A DNA stretch of 64,000 bases, taken from NCBI RefSeq assembly GCF_009363155.1, contig NZ_CP045302.1:3703001-3767000 (forward strand), in the 5' to 3' direction. The translations under genes were made by a program, and so were the position numbers. The stretch comes from Azotobacter salinestris (GTDB lineage Bacteria > Pseudomonadota > Gammaproteobacteria > Pseudomonadales > Pseudomonadaceae). The notes beneath the pieces are model-generated. The model saw nothing but the letters and a program-made list of their open reading frames with translations. It made no database searches and was not told the DNA's origin. Of the stretch, positions 1-8,938 are shown piece by piece (the first letter of the stretch is position 1; each line of letters starts with the position of its first letter).

Positions 1-1052
1 CGCCGGGGCTGACCCCGGAGATGGCCGCCGCGGTGTCCAAGCTGATGCGCGTCCAGGACCTGGTGCTGGTGGCGCAGAAGATCCGCGTGGAGACGCGCTT
101 TCGCAACAGCCTCGGGCTGCGCGGACGGCTCTCCACCCGCCTGCAGCCCAACCATCCCACCGACGATCCGGCGGGCATCGCCGCCAGCGTCCTCGACGGG
201 CTGCTCTACGGCAACGGCGACGCGGTGATCGGCGTCAACCCGGCCAGCGACAGCCTGGAGGCGATCGGCGAACTCTTGAAGATGCTCGACGCGGTGATCC
301 AGCGCTACCAGATCCCCACCCAGGCCTGCGTGCTCACCCATGTCACCTCGTCGATCGCCGCCATCGAGCGCGGCCTGCCGGTCGACCTGGTGTTCCAGTC
401 GATCGCCGGCACCCAGGCGGCCAACGCCAGCTTCGGCATCGACCTCGCAGTGCTGCGCGAGGGCTACGAGGCCGGCCTCAGCCTCAAGCGCGGCAGCCTC
501 GGCGACAACCTGATGTACTTCGAGACCGGCCAGGGCAGCGCGCTGTCGGCCAACGCCCACCACGGCGTCGACCAGCAGACCTGCGAGGCGCGCGCCTACG
601 CCGTGGCGCGGCGCTTCAGGCCGCTCTTGGTGAACACCGTGGTCGGCTTCATCGGCCCGGAATATCTCTACAACGGCAAGCAGATCATCCGCGCCGGCCT
701 CGAGGACCATTTCTGCGGCAAGCTGCTCGGCCTGCCGATGGGCTGCGACATCTGCTACACCAACCACGCCGAGGCCGACCAGGACGACATGGACATGCTG
801 CTGACCCTGCTAGGCGTGGCCGGGGTCAACTTCATCATGGGCGTGCCCGGCTCCGACGACGTGATGCTCAACTACCAGAGCACCTCCTTCCACGACGCCC
901 TCTACGCCCGGCAGAGCCTCGGCCTGCGCGCCGCGCCGGAGTTCGAGGAGTGGCTCGCGCGGATGGGCATCCTGCGCCAGGACGGCGGCCGGCTAATCCT
1001 CGGCGACGAGTTGCCGGCGGCCTTCCGCCCGGCGCTGGCGCGGCTGTCCTGA
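1..1052 (+). CDS. eutB: Ethanolamine ammonia-lyase large subunit EutB (5' end outside window)
   Basis: The large, catalytic subunit of the adenosylcobalamin-dependent lyase that converts ethanolamine to acetaldehyde and ammonia. The reading frame is open from base 3 of the window, so the N-terminus lies upstream; about 350 of the usual 450-465 residues are visible. Family sequence is clear throughout, including GLTPEM at the window start, the NPASDSLE stretch and the cysteine-containing [16 protein letters not shown] segment. It is followed by eutC in the same orientation after a 161-bp gap that holds a palindromic repeat. The upstream ethanolamine permease expected in pseudomonads would be outside the window. 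Assignment is secure. Confidence 0.96.
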   Translation, partial: PGLTPEMAAAVSKLMRVQDLVLVAQKIRVETRFRNSLGLRGRLSTRLQPNHPTDDPAGIAASVLDGLLYGNGDAVIGVNPASDSLEAIGELLKMLDAVIQRYQIPTQACVLTHVTSSIAAIERGLPVDLVFQSIAGTQAANASFGIDLAVLREGYEAGLSLKRGSLGDNLMYFETGQGSALSANAHHGVDQQTCEARAYAVARRFRPLLVNTVVGFIGPEYLYNGKQIIRAGLEDHFCGKLLGLPMGCDICYTNHAEADQDDMDMLLTLLGVAGVNFIMGVPGSDDVMLNYQSTSFHDALYARQSLGLRAAPEFEEWLARMGILRQDGGRLILGDELPAAFRPALARLS

Positions 1053-1069
1053 GCCGCAGCGCGTACATG

Positions 1070-1176
1070 CGTAGGGTGGAAAACGACCGCAGGTCTTTTC
1101 CACCTGCCGGTCATCGAGAGGCCTGCGGTGGAAAACGCTGCGCGGTTTTCCACGGGGTGGCCATCCACCCTGCGCG
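1070..1176. repeat. REP-like palindromic element between eutB and eutC
   Basis: The 161-bp gap between eutB and eutC is largely one nested palindrome. The outer arms are GTAGGGTGGA near 1071 and TCCACCCTGC near 1164. Inside are two hairpins with perfect 9-bp stems: GGTGGAAAA (1075-1083) with TTTTCCACC (1096-1104), and GTGGAAAAC (1128-1136) with GTTTTCCAC (1145-1153). This is the style of the repetitive intergenic palindromes scattered through Pseudomonas-group genomes. In an operon spacer it could stabilise the upstream mRNA or attenuate eutC; that role is inferred. Confidence 0.7.
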
Positions 1177-1213
1177 AGTCCCGGGAAGAGAATCAGCCTG
1201 TTTCGAGGTCGAC

Positions 1214-2026
1214 ATGTCCGACAGATCCCCCACCACCGAAAACCCCTGGCAGCAACTGCGCAGCCTGACCCCGGCGCGCATCGCCCTCGGCCGCGCCGGC
1301 GCCAGCCTGCCGACCGCGGCGCACCTTTCCTTCCAGTTCGCCCATGCCCAGGCGCGCGACGCCGTGCACCTGCCGTTCGAGCCCGCCGCCCTGCAGGACG
1401 GGCTGCGCCAGCGCGGCCTCGACAGCCTGCTGCTGCACAGCGCCGCCCGGGACCGCGACACCTACCTGCAGCGCCCCGACCTGGGCCGCCTGCTGCAGGC
1501 GGACTCCGCCACCCTGCTGCGCGAGCACCGGACCGCGCACGGCGGCGGCCGGGACCTGGCCATCGTCGTCGCCGACGGCCTGTCGGCGCTGGCCGTGCAG
1601 CGCCACGCCCTGCCGCTGCTCGACGGCCTGCTGGAGCGGCTGCCGGCCGAGGGCTGGTCGCTGGCGCCGGTCAGCCTGGTCGAGCAGGGCCGGGTGGCGG
1701 TGGCCGACGAGATCGGCGAACTGCTCGGCGCGCGGATGACGGTCATCCTCATCGGCGAGCGGCCCGGCCTCAGCTCGCCGGACAGCCTGGGCCTGTACTT
1801 CACCTTCGCGCCGCGCATCGGCCTCACCGACGCCGCGCGCAACTGCATCTCCAACGTGCGCCCGGAGGGCCTGAGCTACGCCATGGCCGCCCACAAGCTG
1901 CTCTACCTGATGCGCGAGGCCAGCCGCCGCCGGCTCTCCGGGGTGGAGCTGAAGGACGAGGCGCAACTGCTGCAACTGGACGGCGGCGCCGCGGGGCCGG
2001 GCAACTTCCTGCTCGGCGAGGGCTGA
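1214..2026 (+). CDS. eutC: Ethanolamine ammonia-lyase small subunit EutC
   Basis: The 270-residue small subunit, which helps bind adenosylcobalamin in the EutBC complex. ATG 1214 was chosen because it begins [16 protein letters not shown], a usual EutC N-terminus; the frame is open further upstream but runs through the palindromic spacer. Recognisable segments are [17 protein letters not shown] near residue 20, the VVADGLSA strand near 120, [13 protein letters not shown] near 180 and [11 protein letters not shown] near 215. Length matches the family. It is the last gene of the unit, with a strong intrinsic terminator 17 bases after its stop. Confidence 0.95.
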   Translation: MSDRSPTTENPWQQLRSLTPARIALGRAGASLPTAAHLSFQFAHAQARDAVHLPFEPAALQDGLRQRGLDSLLLHSAARDRDTYLQRPDLGRLLQADSATLLREHRTAHGGGRDLAIVVADGLSALAVQRHALPLLDGLLERLPAEGWSLAPVSLVEQGRVAVADEIGELLGARMTVILIGERPGLSSPDSLGLYFTFAPRIGLTDAARNCISNVRPEGLSYAMAAHKLLYLMREASRRRLSGVELKDEAQLLQLDGGAAGPGNFLLGEG

Positions 2027-2042
2027 GGCTTGCCGGAGGCCG

Positions 2043-2072
2043 GGGGCGCCCCTAGCATGGGCGCCCCTTTTT
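2043..2072 (+). terminator. Intrinsic terminator of eutBC
   Basis: A perfect 9-bp stem, GGGGCGCCC (2043-2051) with GGGCGCCCC (2059-2067), closes a 7-base loop and is followed directly by TTTTT (2068-2072). It lies between the eutC stop and the rluE start, so it ends the ethanolamine operon and makes rluE a separate unit. Confidence 0.88.
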
Positions 2073-2088
2073 GTCCGGTGAACCCTCC

Positions 2089-2721
2089 ATGGCCCGCCCA
2101 GCCCGTCCCGCATTCCGCCGTCCCGCCGGCCAGGTGCCCGCCCGCCGTCCGGGTCCGCCCAAGGCGCCGCCGGCCGCGCCGCGGCTGATCCTGTTCAACA
2201 AGCCGTTCGACGTGCTCACCCAGTTCAGCGGCGGCGACGGGCGGGCGACCCTCAAGGACTTCATCCCGGTCCCCGGCGTCTATCCGGCCGGCCGCCTGGA
2301 CCGCGACAGCGAGGGTCTGCTGCTCTTGACCAGCGACGGCCGCCTGCAGGCGCGCATCGCCGATCCGCAGCACAAGCTGGCCAAGACCTACTGGGTGCAG
2401 GTGGAGGGCGAGCCGAGCGACGAGCAGCTCGAGCGCCTGCGCGAGGGGGTGACGCTCAACGACGGCCCGACCCGCCCGGCCGAGGTGCAGAGGCTCCCGG
2501 AGCCCGAGCTCTGGCCGCGCGATCCGCCGGTGCGCTTTCGCAAGAGCGTGCCGACCGCCTGGCTGGAGCTGACCATCCGCGAGGGGCGCAACCGCCAGGT
2601 GCGGCGCATGACCGCCGCGGTCGGCCTGCCGACCCTGCGCCTGGTGCGGGTGCGCATCGGTCCCTGGAGCCTGGACGGCCTGGCGCCGGGAGAGTGGAAG
2701 GAGGTTCCGGCGCGGCTGTGA
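2089..2721 (+). CDS. rluE: 23S rRNA pseudouridine synthase, RluE type
   Basis: A pseudouridine synthase of the RsuA/RluB/E/F family; the Escherichia coli orthologue modifies U2457 of 23S rRNA. The protein is 210 aa from ATG 2089; an upstream in-frame TTG would overlap the T-run of the preceding terminator and was rejected. A basic, proline-rich N-terminal tail of about 35 residues precedes the catalytic domain. The catalytic aspartate lies in [17 protein letters not shown] near residue 70, and the RNA-contacting [10 protein letters not shown] motif is near 170. There is no N-terminal S4 domain, which fits RluE rather than RluB or RluF. It converges on the downstream DUF2788 gene. Confidence 0.9.
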   Translation: MARPARPAFRRPAGQVPARRPGPPKAPPAAPRLILFNKPFDVLTQFSGGDGRATLKDFIPVPGVYPAGRLDRDSEGLLLLTSDGRLQARIADPQHKLAKTYWVQVEGEPSDEQLERLREGVTLNDGPTRPAEVQRLPEPELWPRDPPVRFRKSVPTAWLELTIREGRNRQVRRMTAAVGLPTLRLVRVRIGPWSLDGLAPGEWKEVPARL

Positions 2722-2762
2722 GAGAAGGGGGATGCCGCCGAATGGCGCGGCGGCGAAGGCCG

Positions 2763-2966
2763 TCAGAAACCTTCCAGGCTGCCGATCACCAGGGTCTTGA
2801 TGACGAAGCCGAGCACGCCGAGGCCTAGGGCGAAGAACAGCACCATGGTGCCGAGGCGGCCGGCGTTGGACTTGCGCGCCAGATCCCAGACGATGAACGC
2901 CATGTACAGGATGAGGCCGCTGACCAGGCCGATCATCATCCACTCTTCGAACACTTCGGGTTCCAT
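2763..2966 (-). CDS. Small membrane protein, DUF2788 family
   Basis: A 67-residue protein with two predicted membrane segments, roughly residues 10-28 (MIGLVSGLILYMAFIVWDL) and 39-62. It matches the DUF2788 family as I know it: an N-terminal EVFEEWM, a central short basic loop (ARKSNAGRLGT) and a second hydrophobic helix. The function of the family is unknown. It is transcribed toward rluE and follows the Lrp-type regulator gene at a distance of about 60 bp, possibly as a separate unit. Confidence 0.8.
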   Translation of the reverse strand: MEPEVFEEWMMIGLVSGLILYMAFIVWDLARKSNAGRLGTMVLFFALGLGVLGFVIKTLVIGSLEGF

Positions 2967-3027
2967 TGGACCTCCGGGGGTGGGGTTCGCGGCAAAGGCC
3001 GCCGAGTATAGCGAAGTCGTTCGCGCC

Positions 3028-3507
3028 TCAGGTGCGCAGGTGCTCCAGCGGCAGTTCGGTGCTCGACTGCACCTGGCGCAGGACGAAGCTCGAGCGCACG
3101 CTGGACACCCCGTCGATGCGGGTCAGGGTGCCGAGCAGGAACTGCTGGTAGCTGTCCATGTCCGGCACCACCACCTTCAGCTGGTAGTCGGCGTCCATCC
3201 CGGTGACCAGGCTGCACTCCAGCACCTCCGGGCACTTGCCGATGACCGCCTCGAAATGCTCGAAGCGTTCCGGGGTGTGCCGGTCCATGCCGATCAGCAC
3301 GTAGGCGGTGAGGGTCAGGCCGAGCCGCTTGCGGTCGAGCAGGGCCACCTGGCGCAGGATGTAGCCGTCGTCCTCGAGCTGCTTGACCCGCCGCGAGCAG
3401 GGCGAGGGCGACAGGCCGATACGTTCGGCCAGTTCCTGGTTGGAGAGGCGGGCATCGTGCTGCAGTTCGGCGAGGATGCGCAGATCGTAGCGATCGAGTT
3501 TGCCCAT
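3028..3507 (-). CDS. Lrp/AsnC-family transcriptional regulator
   Basis: A 159-residue feast/famine regulator. The N-terminal winged helix-turn-helix begins KLDRYDLRILAELQ and has the recognition-helix signature LAERIGLSPSPCSRRVKQLE at about residues 25-45. The C-terminal ligand-binding RAM domain follows, with the VTGMDADYQLKVVVPDMD segment near 100. ATG 3507 (MGKLDRYD) is preferred over an ATG 24 bases upstream because it matches usual family N-termini. The region upstream is AT-rich by local standards, as expected for an autoregulated lrp-type promoter. The amino-acid effector cannot be read from the sequence. Confidence 0.9.
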   Translation of the reverse strand: MGKLDRYDLRILAELQHDARLSNQELAERIGLSPSPCSRRVKQLEDDGYILRQVALLDRKRLGLTLTAYVLIGMDRHTPERFEHFEAVIGKCPEVLECSLVTGMDADYQLKVVVPDMDSYQQFLLGTLTRIDGVSSVRSSFVLRQVQSSTELPLEHLRT

Positions 3508-3853
3508 GGCGGATGACCTTTGTGAAAACATTGCCGGTTATCTTGCTTTCCTGACGAATGATTGCGCAAGTCATGCTTTTGTGGGCAATGTTCGCAATCC
3601 TCTGCCGGCTTCGCAGGTTTATTCTTTTCCCAACTTCAAGGCCTGGACATCTGGTCCACCCGGCATGCCCAACCAGGCATTCCGGCGCCGCGCGGTCTTA
3701 CCGGATCGCGACGGCACCCAGGCGCGCGATGCCGACCAGGCGCGCGGGAAGACGGCGACAGCCTCGCCGGCAACGGACGGAGCGAAAACGGGAGGACAGG
3801 CGCTGGCCTGTCCTCCCGTTTTCCTTTGTGCGTCCTTTCGGTCCGCCCACGCC
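3508..3853. other. Intergenic region between an Lrp-type regulator and fieF
   Basis: This 346-bp stretch contains no convincing gene. Its right end holds the terminator of fieF (3784-3823). The left part, about 3510-3650, is less GC-rich than its surroundings and should contain the promoter of the Lrp-type gene. Short open frames here lack family resemblance. Confidence 0.6.
3784..3823 (-). terminator. Strong hairpin terminator downstream of fieF
   Basis: A perfect 18-bp inverted repeat, arms at 3784-3801 and 3806-3823, encloses a 4-base loop (GCTG). The outer part of the arms is GAAAAC/GTTTTC, giving an A-run on one side and a U-run on the other, so it can work in both directions. It starts 31 bp beyond the fieF stop codon on the minus strand. 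Confidence 0.9.
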
Positions 3854-4723
3854 CTATGGCGGATCAGCATGGACCAGCACCTCGGCGCGCGGGAATTCCG
3901 CGTGGATCGCCCGCTCCACCGCCTCGGTGCGCTGGTGGGCCTCGGTCAGCGACATTTCGCCGGGCAGCCGCACGTGCAGCTGGACGAACCAGCGGGTGCC
4001 GGAGATGCGGGTACGCAGGTCGTGCACGTCGATGACGTCCGGCACCGCGCCGGCCAGTCCGGCGATCCGGTCGCGCACCTTGGGCGACAGTTCGGTGTCC
4101 ATCAGCACGGTCACCGCTTCATGGCCGATCTGCACGGCGCTCCACAGGATGTAGCCGGCGATGCCGAGGCCGAACAGCGCATCCAGCTCGCCGAGGCCGA
4201 AATTGACCAGCAGCAGGGCGAGCAGGATGCTGGCGTTGAGCAGCAGGTCGGAGCGGTAGTGCAGCGAGTCGGCGCGGATCGCCGTGGAGCCGGTCACCCG
4301 CACCACGTGGCGCTGGAACAGCAGCAGGGCGGCGGTGGCGGCGAGCGACAGCAGGATCACGACGATCCCCAGGGTCTGCGCGTACAGTGGCTGCGGATGC
4401 AGCAGGCGGTCGATGCCCTGCACGCCGACCAGGATGGCGCTGACGCCGATGAATACCGCCTGGCCGAGACCGGCCAGCGCCTCGGCCTTGCCGTGGCCGT
4501 AGCGATGGTCGTCGTCCGCCGGGCGCAGCGAGTAGTGCACCGCCAGCAGGTTGATCAGCGAGGCGGCGCCGTCCAGCAGCGAGTCGGTCAGGCCGGCGAG
4601 CAGGCTGACCGAGCCGCTCAGCCACCAGGCGATCGCCTTGGCCAGCGCCAGGCCGATGGCCACCGCCAGGGCGGCGGCGCTGGCCAGGCGCATCAGGCGG
4701 GCATGTTCCTGCGGGGTCTTCAT
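3854..4723 (-). CDS. fieF: Cation-efflux pump, CDF family (FieF type)
   Basis: An inner-membrane cation diffusion facilitator that exports divalent metal (iron or zinc in characterised FieF proteins) in exchange for protons. At 289 aa it has the usual length. The first transport-site pair is DSLLDG near residue 46, the HRYGHGKAEAL cytoplasmic loop is near 74, and the second pair is DSLHYRSD near 152. Six hydrophobic helices precede a C-terminal cytoplasmic domain (about 205-289) with HDLRTRISGTRWFVQLH. It stands alone, with its own terminator. Metal preference cannot be settled from sequence. Confidence 0.92.
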   Translation of the reverse strand: MKTPQEHARLMRLASAAALAVAIGLALAKAIAWWLSGSVSLLAGLTDSLLDGAASLINLLAVHYSLRPADDDHRYGHGKAEALAGLGQAVFIGVSAILVGVQGIDRLLHPQPLYAQTLGIVVILLSLAATAALLLFQRHVVRVTGSTAIRADSLHYRSDLLLNASILLALLLVNFGLGELDALFGLGIAGYILWSAVQIGHEAVTVLMDTELSPKVRDRIAGLAGAVPDVIDVHDLRTRISGTRWFVQLHVRLPGEMSLTEAHQRTEAVERAIHAEFPRAEVLVHADPP

Positions 4724-4801
4724 CGAAAGCGGATCGTCACGGCGAATGAAAAGGCGTCCGGCATGATAGCAGGGCGCTGCGCTGGCGGAGCCGGGACGGC
4801 C

Positions 4802-5221
4802 TCAGGCGGATGGCCGCAGGCCGAGGGCGGCGAGCTGCTCGGGGCTGGCGTCGCGCGGCAGCGCGCGCAATTCGCCGGCCGGCAGGCGGCGGCCGGTTTC
4901 CCGCTCGATCAGCGTCCTGAGCCGCGCCGGATCGACGCGCCCGTCGGCGTCGAGGGTGTCGCGCAGGCTTTCCGGGGCCACCGAATAGCGCTCGCCCGGC
5001 GGCAGGTAGATGGCGCCGGTGGTGAAGTCGACGGCGAAGGCGATCACCCCGGGAATCACGTAGAAGAGCAGGCCGATGGCGTCCAGACCGACGACCAGGA
5101 AGTCGACCTGGCCCTCGATCTGGCCGCGCCGATCCGGGAAGAAGATGCTGCCGCAGGCACTCAGCTGGGTGGTCAGGGCGACGGCCAGCAGGCCGCCCAG
5201 AGTGCGGGTTCGGATGTGCAT
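4802..5221 (-). CDS. Uncharacterised lipoprotein
   Basis: A 139-residue protein with a lipoprotein signal: a basic start (MHIRTRT), a hydrophobic core and the lipobox LSAC, so Cys23 would be lipidated. Mature sequence begins CGSIFFPDRRGQ; a hydrophobic stretch (about residues 43-70) includes LLFYVIPGVIAFAVDF. A soluble C-terminal part carries ERETGRRLPAGELRALP. Similar lipoproteins occur in pseudomonads without known function. An 8-bp inverted repeat (CGGGGGCC/GGCCCCCG, 5242-5269) lies just upstream and could be a 5' regulatory hairpin. Confidence 0.75.
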   Translation of the reverse strand: MHIRTRTLGGLLAVALTTQLSACGSIFFPDRRGQIEGQVDFLVVGLDAIGLLFYVIPGVIAFAVDFTTGAIYLPPGERYSVAPESLRDTLDADGRVDPARLRTLIERETGRRLPAGELRALPRDASPEQLAALGLRPSA

Positions 5222-5299
5222 GAAGCTGTCCTGAAGGTGGTCGGGGGCCGAACTATACCAAGGCCCCCGTGACAGGCGTCCACTGGCGGCGCTCGGCCC

Positions 5300-5305
5300 T
5301 ATAAT
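5300..5305 (+). promoter_or_regulatory. Putative -10 element of hrpB
   Basis: A perfect TATAAT lies 25 bp upstream of the hrpB ATG, placing a start point near 5312. No good -35 hexamer sits at 16-18 bp (the sequence there is CGTCCA), so the promoter is only tentative. Confidence 0.4.
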
Positions 5306-5329
5306 CGGCGGCCTGCCGTGGAGTGCCCG

Positions 5330-7861
5330 ATGAACCCGCTACCCATAGACGCCATCCTGCCCGCCCTGCGCGAAGCCCTGTCCCTGTGCCACGAAGCCGT
5401 GCTCGAGGCCCCGCCCGGCGCCGGCAAGACCACCCGTGTGCCCTTGGCCCTGCTCGACGAGCCCTGGCTCCAAGGGCAGCGCATCCTGATGCTCGAGCCG
5501 CGCCGGCTGGCCGCGCGAGCGGCGGCCGAGCGCCTGGCCGCCGAACTGGGCGAGCAGGTCGGCGAGACGGTCGGCTACCGCATCCGCCTGGACAGCCGGG
5601 TCGGCCCGCGCACGCGCATCGAGGTGGTCACCGAGGGCATCCTCACCCGCCGCCTGCAGGACGACCCGGCGCTGGAGGGCGTCGGCCTGGTGATCTTCGA
5701 CGAGTTCCACGAGCGCAGCCTGGACGCCGACCTGGCCCTGGCGCTGACCCTGAACGGCCGTGCCCTGCTGCGCGACACGCCGCTTCGGGTGCTGCCGATG
5801 TCCGCCACCCTGGAGGGCGAACGGCTCGCCGCGCTGCTGGACGGTGCGCCGGTGGTGCGCAGCGAGGGGCGCATGTTTCCGGTGGAGATCCGCTGGGGAC
5901 GGCCGTACCAGCCCGGCGAGCGCATCGAGCCGCGGGTGCTCGCCACGGTGCTGCAGGCGCTCGACGAGGAGGGCGGCAGCCTGCTGGTGTTCCTCCCCGG
6001 CCAGGCGGAGATCCGCCGCCTCCACGAGCAGCTGTCCGAGGCGCTGGCCGGGCGCACCGACATCCTGCTCTGCCCGCTGCACGGCGAGCTGGACCTGGCC
6101 GCCCAGCGCGCCGCCATCGAGCCGGCGCCGGCCGGCACGCGCAAGGTCGTGCTGGCCACCAACATCGCCGAGACCAGCCTGACCATCGACGGCGTGCGCG
6201 TGGTGGTCGACGCGGGACTGGCGCGGGTGCCGCGCTTCGATCCCGGCAGCGGCATGACCCGCCTGGACACCCAGCGCATCTCGCGCGCCTCGGCGACCCA
6301 GCGCGCCGGGCGCGCCGGGCGCCTGGAGCCGGGCGTCTGCTACCGGCTGTGGTCGCAGGCCCAGCACGAGCAGCTGGCCGCCCACGACAGCGCGGAGATC
6401 CTGGCGGCCGATCTCGCCGGGCTTGCCCTGCAGCTGGCGCGCTGGGGCGTCACGCCTGCCGAACTCGCCTGGCTCGATGCACCGCCTTTGGCCGCCTACG
6501 CCCAGGCCCGCGAGTTGCTGGCGCGGCTCGGCGCGCTCAATCCCAACGGCAGCCTGAGCGCCCATGGCCAGGCCATGGCGATGCTGCCGGCGCACCCGCG
6601 CATCGCGCACCTTTTGCTGCGCGGCCAGGCGCTGGGGCTCGGCGCGCTGGCTTGCGACGTCGCCGCGCTGCTCGGCGAGCGCGACATCCTGCGCGGCGCC
6701 GGCGCCGACCTGCACAGCCGCCTGGCGCTGCTCGGCGGCGCGGCGCGGGTCGGGCGCGGCGCCCAGCGGGGTGCCGCCCAGGGCGGCGTGCAGCGCGCCC
6801 GTCAACTGGCCCGCCAATATCGCGGGCTGTTGCCGAAGGGCGCGCAGGAGGCGGTCGCCGATCCCGAACACCCGCGCTGGCTGGGGGCGCTGCTGGCCTT
6901 CGCCTACCCGGACCGCATCGCCTGCCAGCGGCGTCCCGACGGCGGCGAGTACCGCCTGGCCAACGGCCGCGCCGCGCTGTTCGCCGAGCCCGATGCGCTG
7001 ATGAAGCACGCCTGGCTGGTGGTCGCCGAGCTGGGCAGCCGCCAGGGCCAGCGCGAGGAGCGCATCTACCTGGCCGCCGACCTCGACCCGGCGCTGTTCG
7101 AGACAGTGCTCGCCGAGCAGGTGACGGTGCGCGACGAGCTGGACTGGGACGAACGCGAGGGCGTGCTGCGCGCCGAGCGCCAGCGGCGGATCGGCGAGCT
7201 GGTGCTGGAGCGCCAGGCACTGCCGGGGCTCGACGAGGCGGCGCGCAGCCGGGCGCTGGTCGGCCTGGTGCGGCGCAAGGGCCTGGAACTGCTGCCCTGG
7301 ACACCCGAGCTGCGCCAGTGGCAGGCGCGGGTGGTGCTGCTGCGCCGCCTCGATCTGGCGGAAAAGGGCGCGAGCGACTGGCCGGACCTGTCCGACGCGG
7401 CCCTGCTGGCGAGCCTTGAGGACTGGCTGGCGCCGTACCTCGGTCAGGTCTCGCGGCTCAGCCATTTCGCCGCCCTGGACTTGCCCGGCATCCTCAAGGG
7501 CCTGTTGCCCTGGCCGTTGCCGCAGCGTCTCGACGAGCTGGCGCCGTCCACCGTCGCCGTGCCGTCCGGCTCGCGCATCCGTCTCGACTACGCCGAAGAG
7601 CCGCCGGTGCTCGCCGTGCGCCTGCAGGAACTGTTCGGCCTGGCGCAGACGCCGCGCATCGCCGGCGGACGGCTGGCGGTCAAGCTGCACCTGTTGTCGC
7701 CGGCGCGCCGGCCGGTGCAGGTCACCCAGGACCTGGCGAGCTTCTGGGCCAACACCTACGCCGAGGTGAAAAAGGATCTCAAGGGCCGCTATCCCAAGCA
7801 CTACTGGCCGGACGACCCGCTGATCGCCGAACCCACCGCGCGGGCCAGGCCGCGGCAGTAG
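5330..7861 (+). CDS. hrpB: ATP-dependent helicase HrpB
   Basis: A DEAH-type helicase of the HrpA/HrpB group, 843 aa, close to the family norm. The Walker A motif is APPGAGKTT near residue 30, motif II is DEFHER (a DEFH variant usual for HrpB) near 127, motif III is SATLEG near 158, and motif VI is QRAGRAGR near 325. The C-terminal HrpB domain ends with the conserved RYPKHYWPDDPL segment. ATG 5330 is chosen; a GTG four codons upstream is possible. The physiological substrate of bacterial HrpB is not well defined. The last ~40 codons recur in degenerate form at 10688-10807. Confidence 0.95.
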   Translation: MNPLPIDAILPALREALSLCHEAVLEAPPGAGKTTRVPLALLDEPWLQGQRILMLEPRRLAARAAAERLAAELGEQVGETVGYRIRLDSRVGPRTRIEVVTEGILTRRLQDDPALEGVGLVIFDEFHERSLDADLALALTLNGRALLRDTPLRVLPMSATLEGERLAALLDGAPVVRSEGRMFPVEIRWGRPYQPGERIEPRVLATVLQALDEEGGSLLVFLPGQAEIRRLHEQLSEALAGRTDILLCPLHGELDLAAQRAAIEPAPAGTRKVVLATNIAETSLTIDGVRVVVDAGLARVPRFDPGSGMTRLDTQRISRASATQRAGRAGRLEPGVCYRLWSQAQHEQLAAHDSAEILAADLAGLALQLARWGVTPAELAWLDAPPLAAYAQARELLARLGALNPNGSLSAHGQAMAMLPAHPRIAHLLLRGQALGLGALACDVAALLGERDILRGAGADLHSRLALLGGAARVGRGAQRGAAQGGVQRARQLARQYRGLLPKGAQEAVADPEHPRWLGALLAFAYPDRIACQRRPDGGEYRLANGRAALFAEPDALMKHAWLVVAELGSRQGQREERIYLAADLDPALFETVLAEQVTVRDELDWDEREGVLRAERQRRIGELVLERQALPGLDEAARSRALVGLVRRKGLELLPWTPELRQWQARVVLLRRLDLAEKGASDWPDLSDAALLASLEDWLAPYLGQVSRLSHFAALDLPGILKGLLPWPLPQRLDELAPSTVAVPSGSRIRLDYAEEPPVLAVRLQELFGLAQTPRIAGGRLAVKLHLLSPARRPVQVTQDLASFWANTYAEVKKDLKGRYPKHYWPDDPLIAEPTARARPRQ

Positions 7862-7892
7862 CCCCGGTCTGCCGCCGGCGTCGAAGACATGC

Positions 7893-8936
7893 TCAGCGGG
7901 CATCGAGCCGCCGCAGCCGCTCGGCGGTGGGGGGATGCGTCGACAGATAGTCCTGCCAGCCTCCGGCGGGGCTTTCGCAGTCGCCGTGGCGGACACAGTC
8001 GCGGGAGTTCTCCAGTCGCGACAGCATGACGCCGAGGTGGCTGGTGTCGATGCCGTGGCGGGCGAGCAGCTCGGCGCCGTAGCGGTCGGCCTCGTGCTCG
8101 AAGGCGCGCGAATAGCCCAGCTGGGTGAGCAGTACCGGAATCGCCGCCACCGCCGAAGACACCGAGGATACATCGCCGGTCACCGCCATCGCCGCCAGGC
8201 CGAGCGCCGAAGCCTGCAGCACCTGGCGCAGGGCATGGCGACGCTCGATATGGCCGATTTCGTGGGCGAGCACCGCCATCAGCTCTTCGTCGCGCTCGGC
8301 CAGTCGCACCAGCTGATCGGTGAACACGATGGTGCCGGACGGCAGCGCCAGCGCATTTGCCCCCAGGCTGCGGGCCGCGTCGCGGAACTCGATCTGCAGC
8401 GGTTGGGTGGCGGCAGACGCCAGCAGAGCGGCAAAGCGCGCCCGCAGGCGCGCCTGTTCGGCGACGGCCAGGGTGCTCGGCGCGAGCAACCGGCTGTCGA
8501 GCAGTTCGAGCGCACCATCGCCGATCTGGCGATTGAGTTCGGGCGGCAGCGAAAACGCCGTGACTTCCGCCAGCATCGGGATGCCGTAGCGCACCGCGCC
8601 CCAGACGAAGACCACCGTCACCACCAGACCGAGCAGCACATGGCGCAGGCTGGACTCCAGCCGGTGGAGGAGCCCGTGGCGGGGGCGCAACGGCGCCAGC
8701 AACCGGTCGACGCCATCGTTGTCGGCCGTCTCGAAGCTCCCGCCGTCGGGAAAGCGCAGGAAGCGCGGGGTGCTGCCGAGGCGCGAACTGACCGTCAGCT
8801 GCGCCAGCGCCAGCGGCCCTGCCAGCACCACGCCGTCGGCGCATACGCTGATGCGTCCGTCGGCCAACGTCAGCCGCGCCGACTGCGGGCGCGAGTTCGC
8901 GCCGCTGAACCAGATGCCGATGATCGACGCAGCCAT
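7893..8936 (-). CDS. M48-family membrane zinc metallopeptidase
   Basis: A 347-residue peptidase with the HEIGH zinc site in VLAHEIGHIERRH near residue 225 and the third ligand in EHEAD near 285. A membrane segment at about 97-117 (LLGLVVTVVFVWGAVRYG) anchors it, and the N-terminal ~95 residues form a small beta-rich domain. The arrangement resembles BepA/Oma1-like M48 proteases of envelope quality control, although here the anchor is internal. ATG 8936 lies two bases after the stop of the upstream DUF898 gene, so the two are translationally linked. Both sit between hrpB and its duplicated tail. Confidence 0.85.
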   Translation of the reverse strand: MAASIIGIWFSGANSRPQSARLTLADGRISVCADGVVLAGPLALAQLTVSSRLGSTPRFLRFPDGGSFETADNDGVDRLLAPLRPRHGLLHRLESSLRHVLLGLVVTVVFVWGAVRYGIPMLAEVTAFSLPPELNRQIGDGALELLDSRLLAPSTLAVAEQARLRARFAALLASAATQPLQIEFRDAARSLGANALALPSGTIVFTDQLVRLAERDEELMAVLAHEIGHIERRHALRQVLQASALGLAAMAVTGDVSSVSSAVAAIPVLLTQLGYSRAFEHEADRYGAELLARHGIDTSHLGVMLSRLENSRDCVRHGDCESPAGGWQDYLSTHPPTAERLRRLDAR

Positions 8937-8938
8937 GA

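Noticed and set aside
2797..3516. Long plus-strand frame opposite the Lrp-type regulator
   Set aside because: It is a mirror of the regulator and DUF2788 genes in GC-rich DNA, with no family resemblance and poor codon use.
5339..8173. A 944-codon minus-strand frame opposite hrpB
   Set aside because: Repetitive Gly/Gln/Arg/Leu composition typical of the antisense of a GC-rich gene; hrpB on the plus strand is unambiguous.
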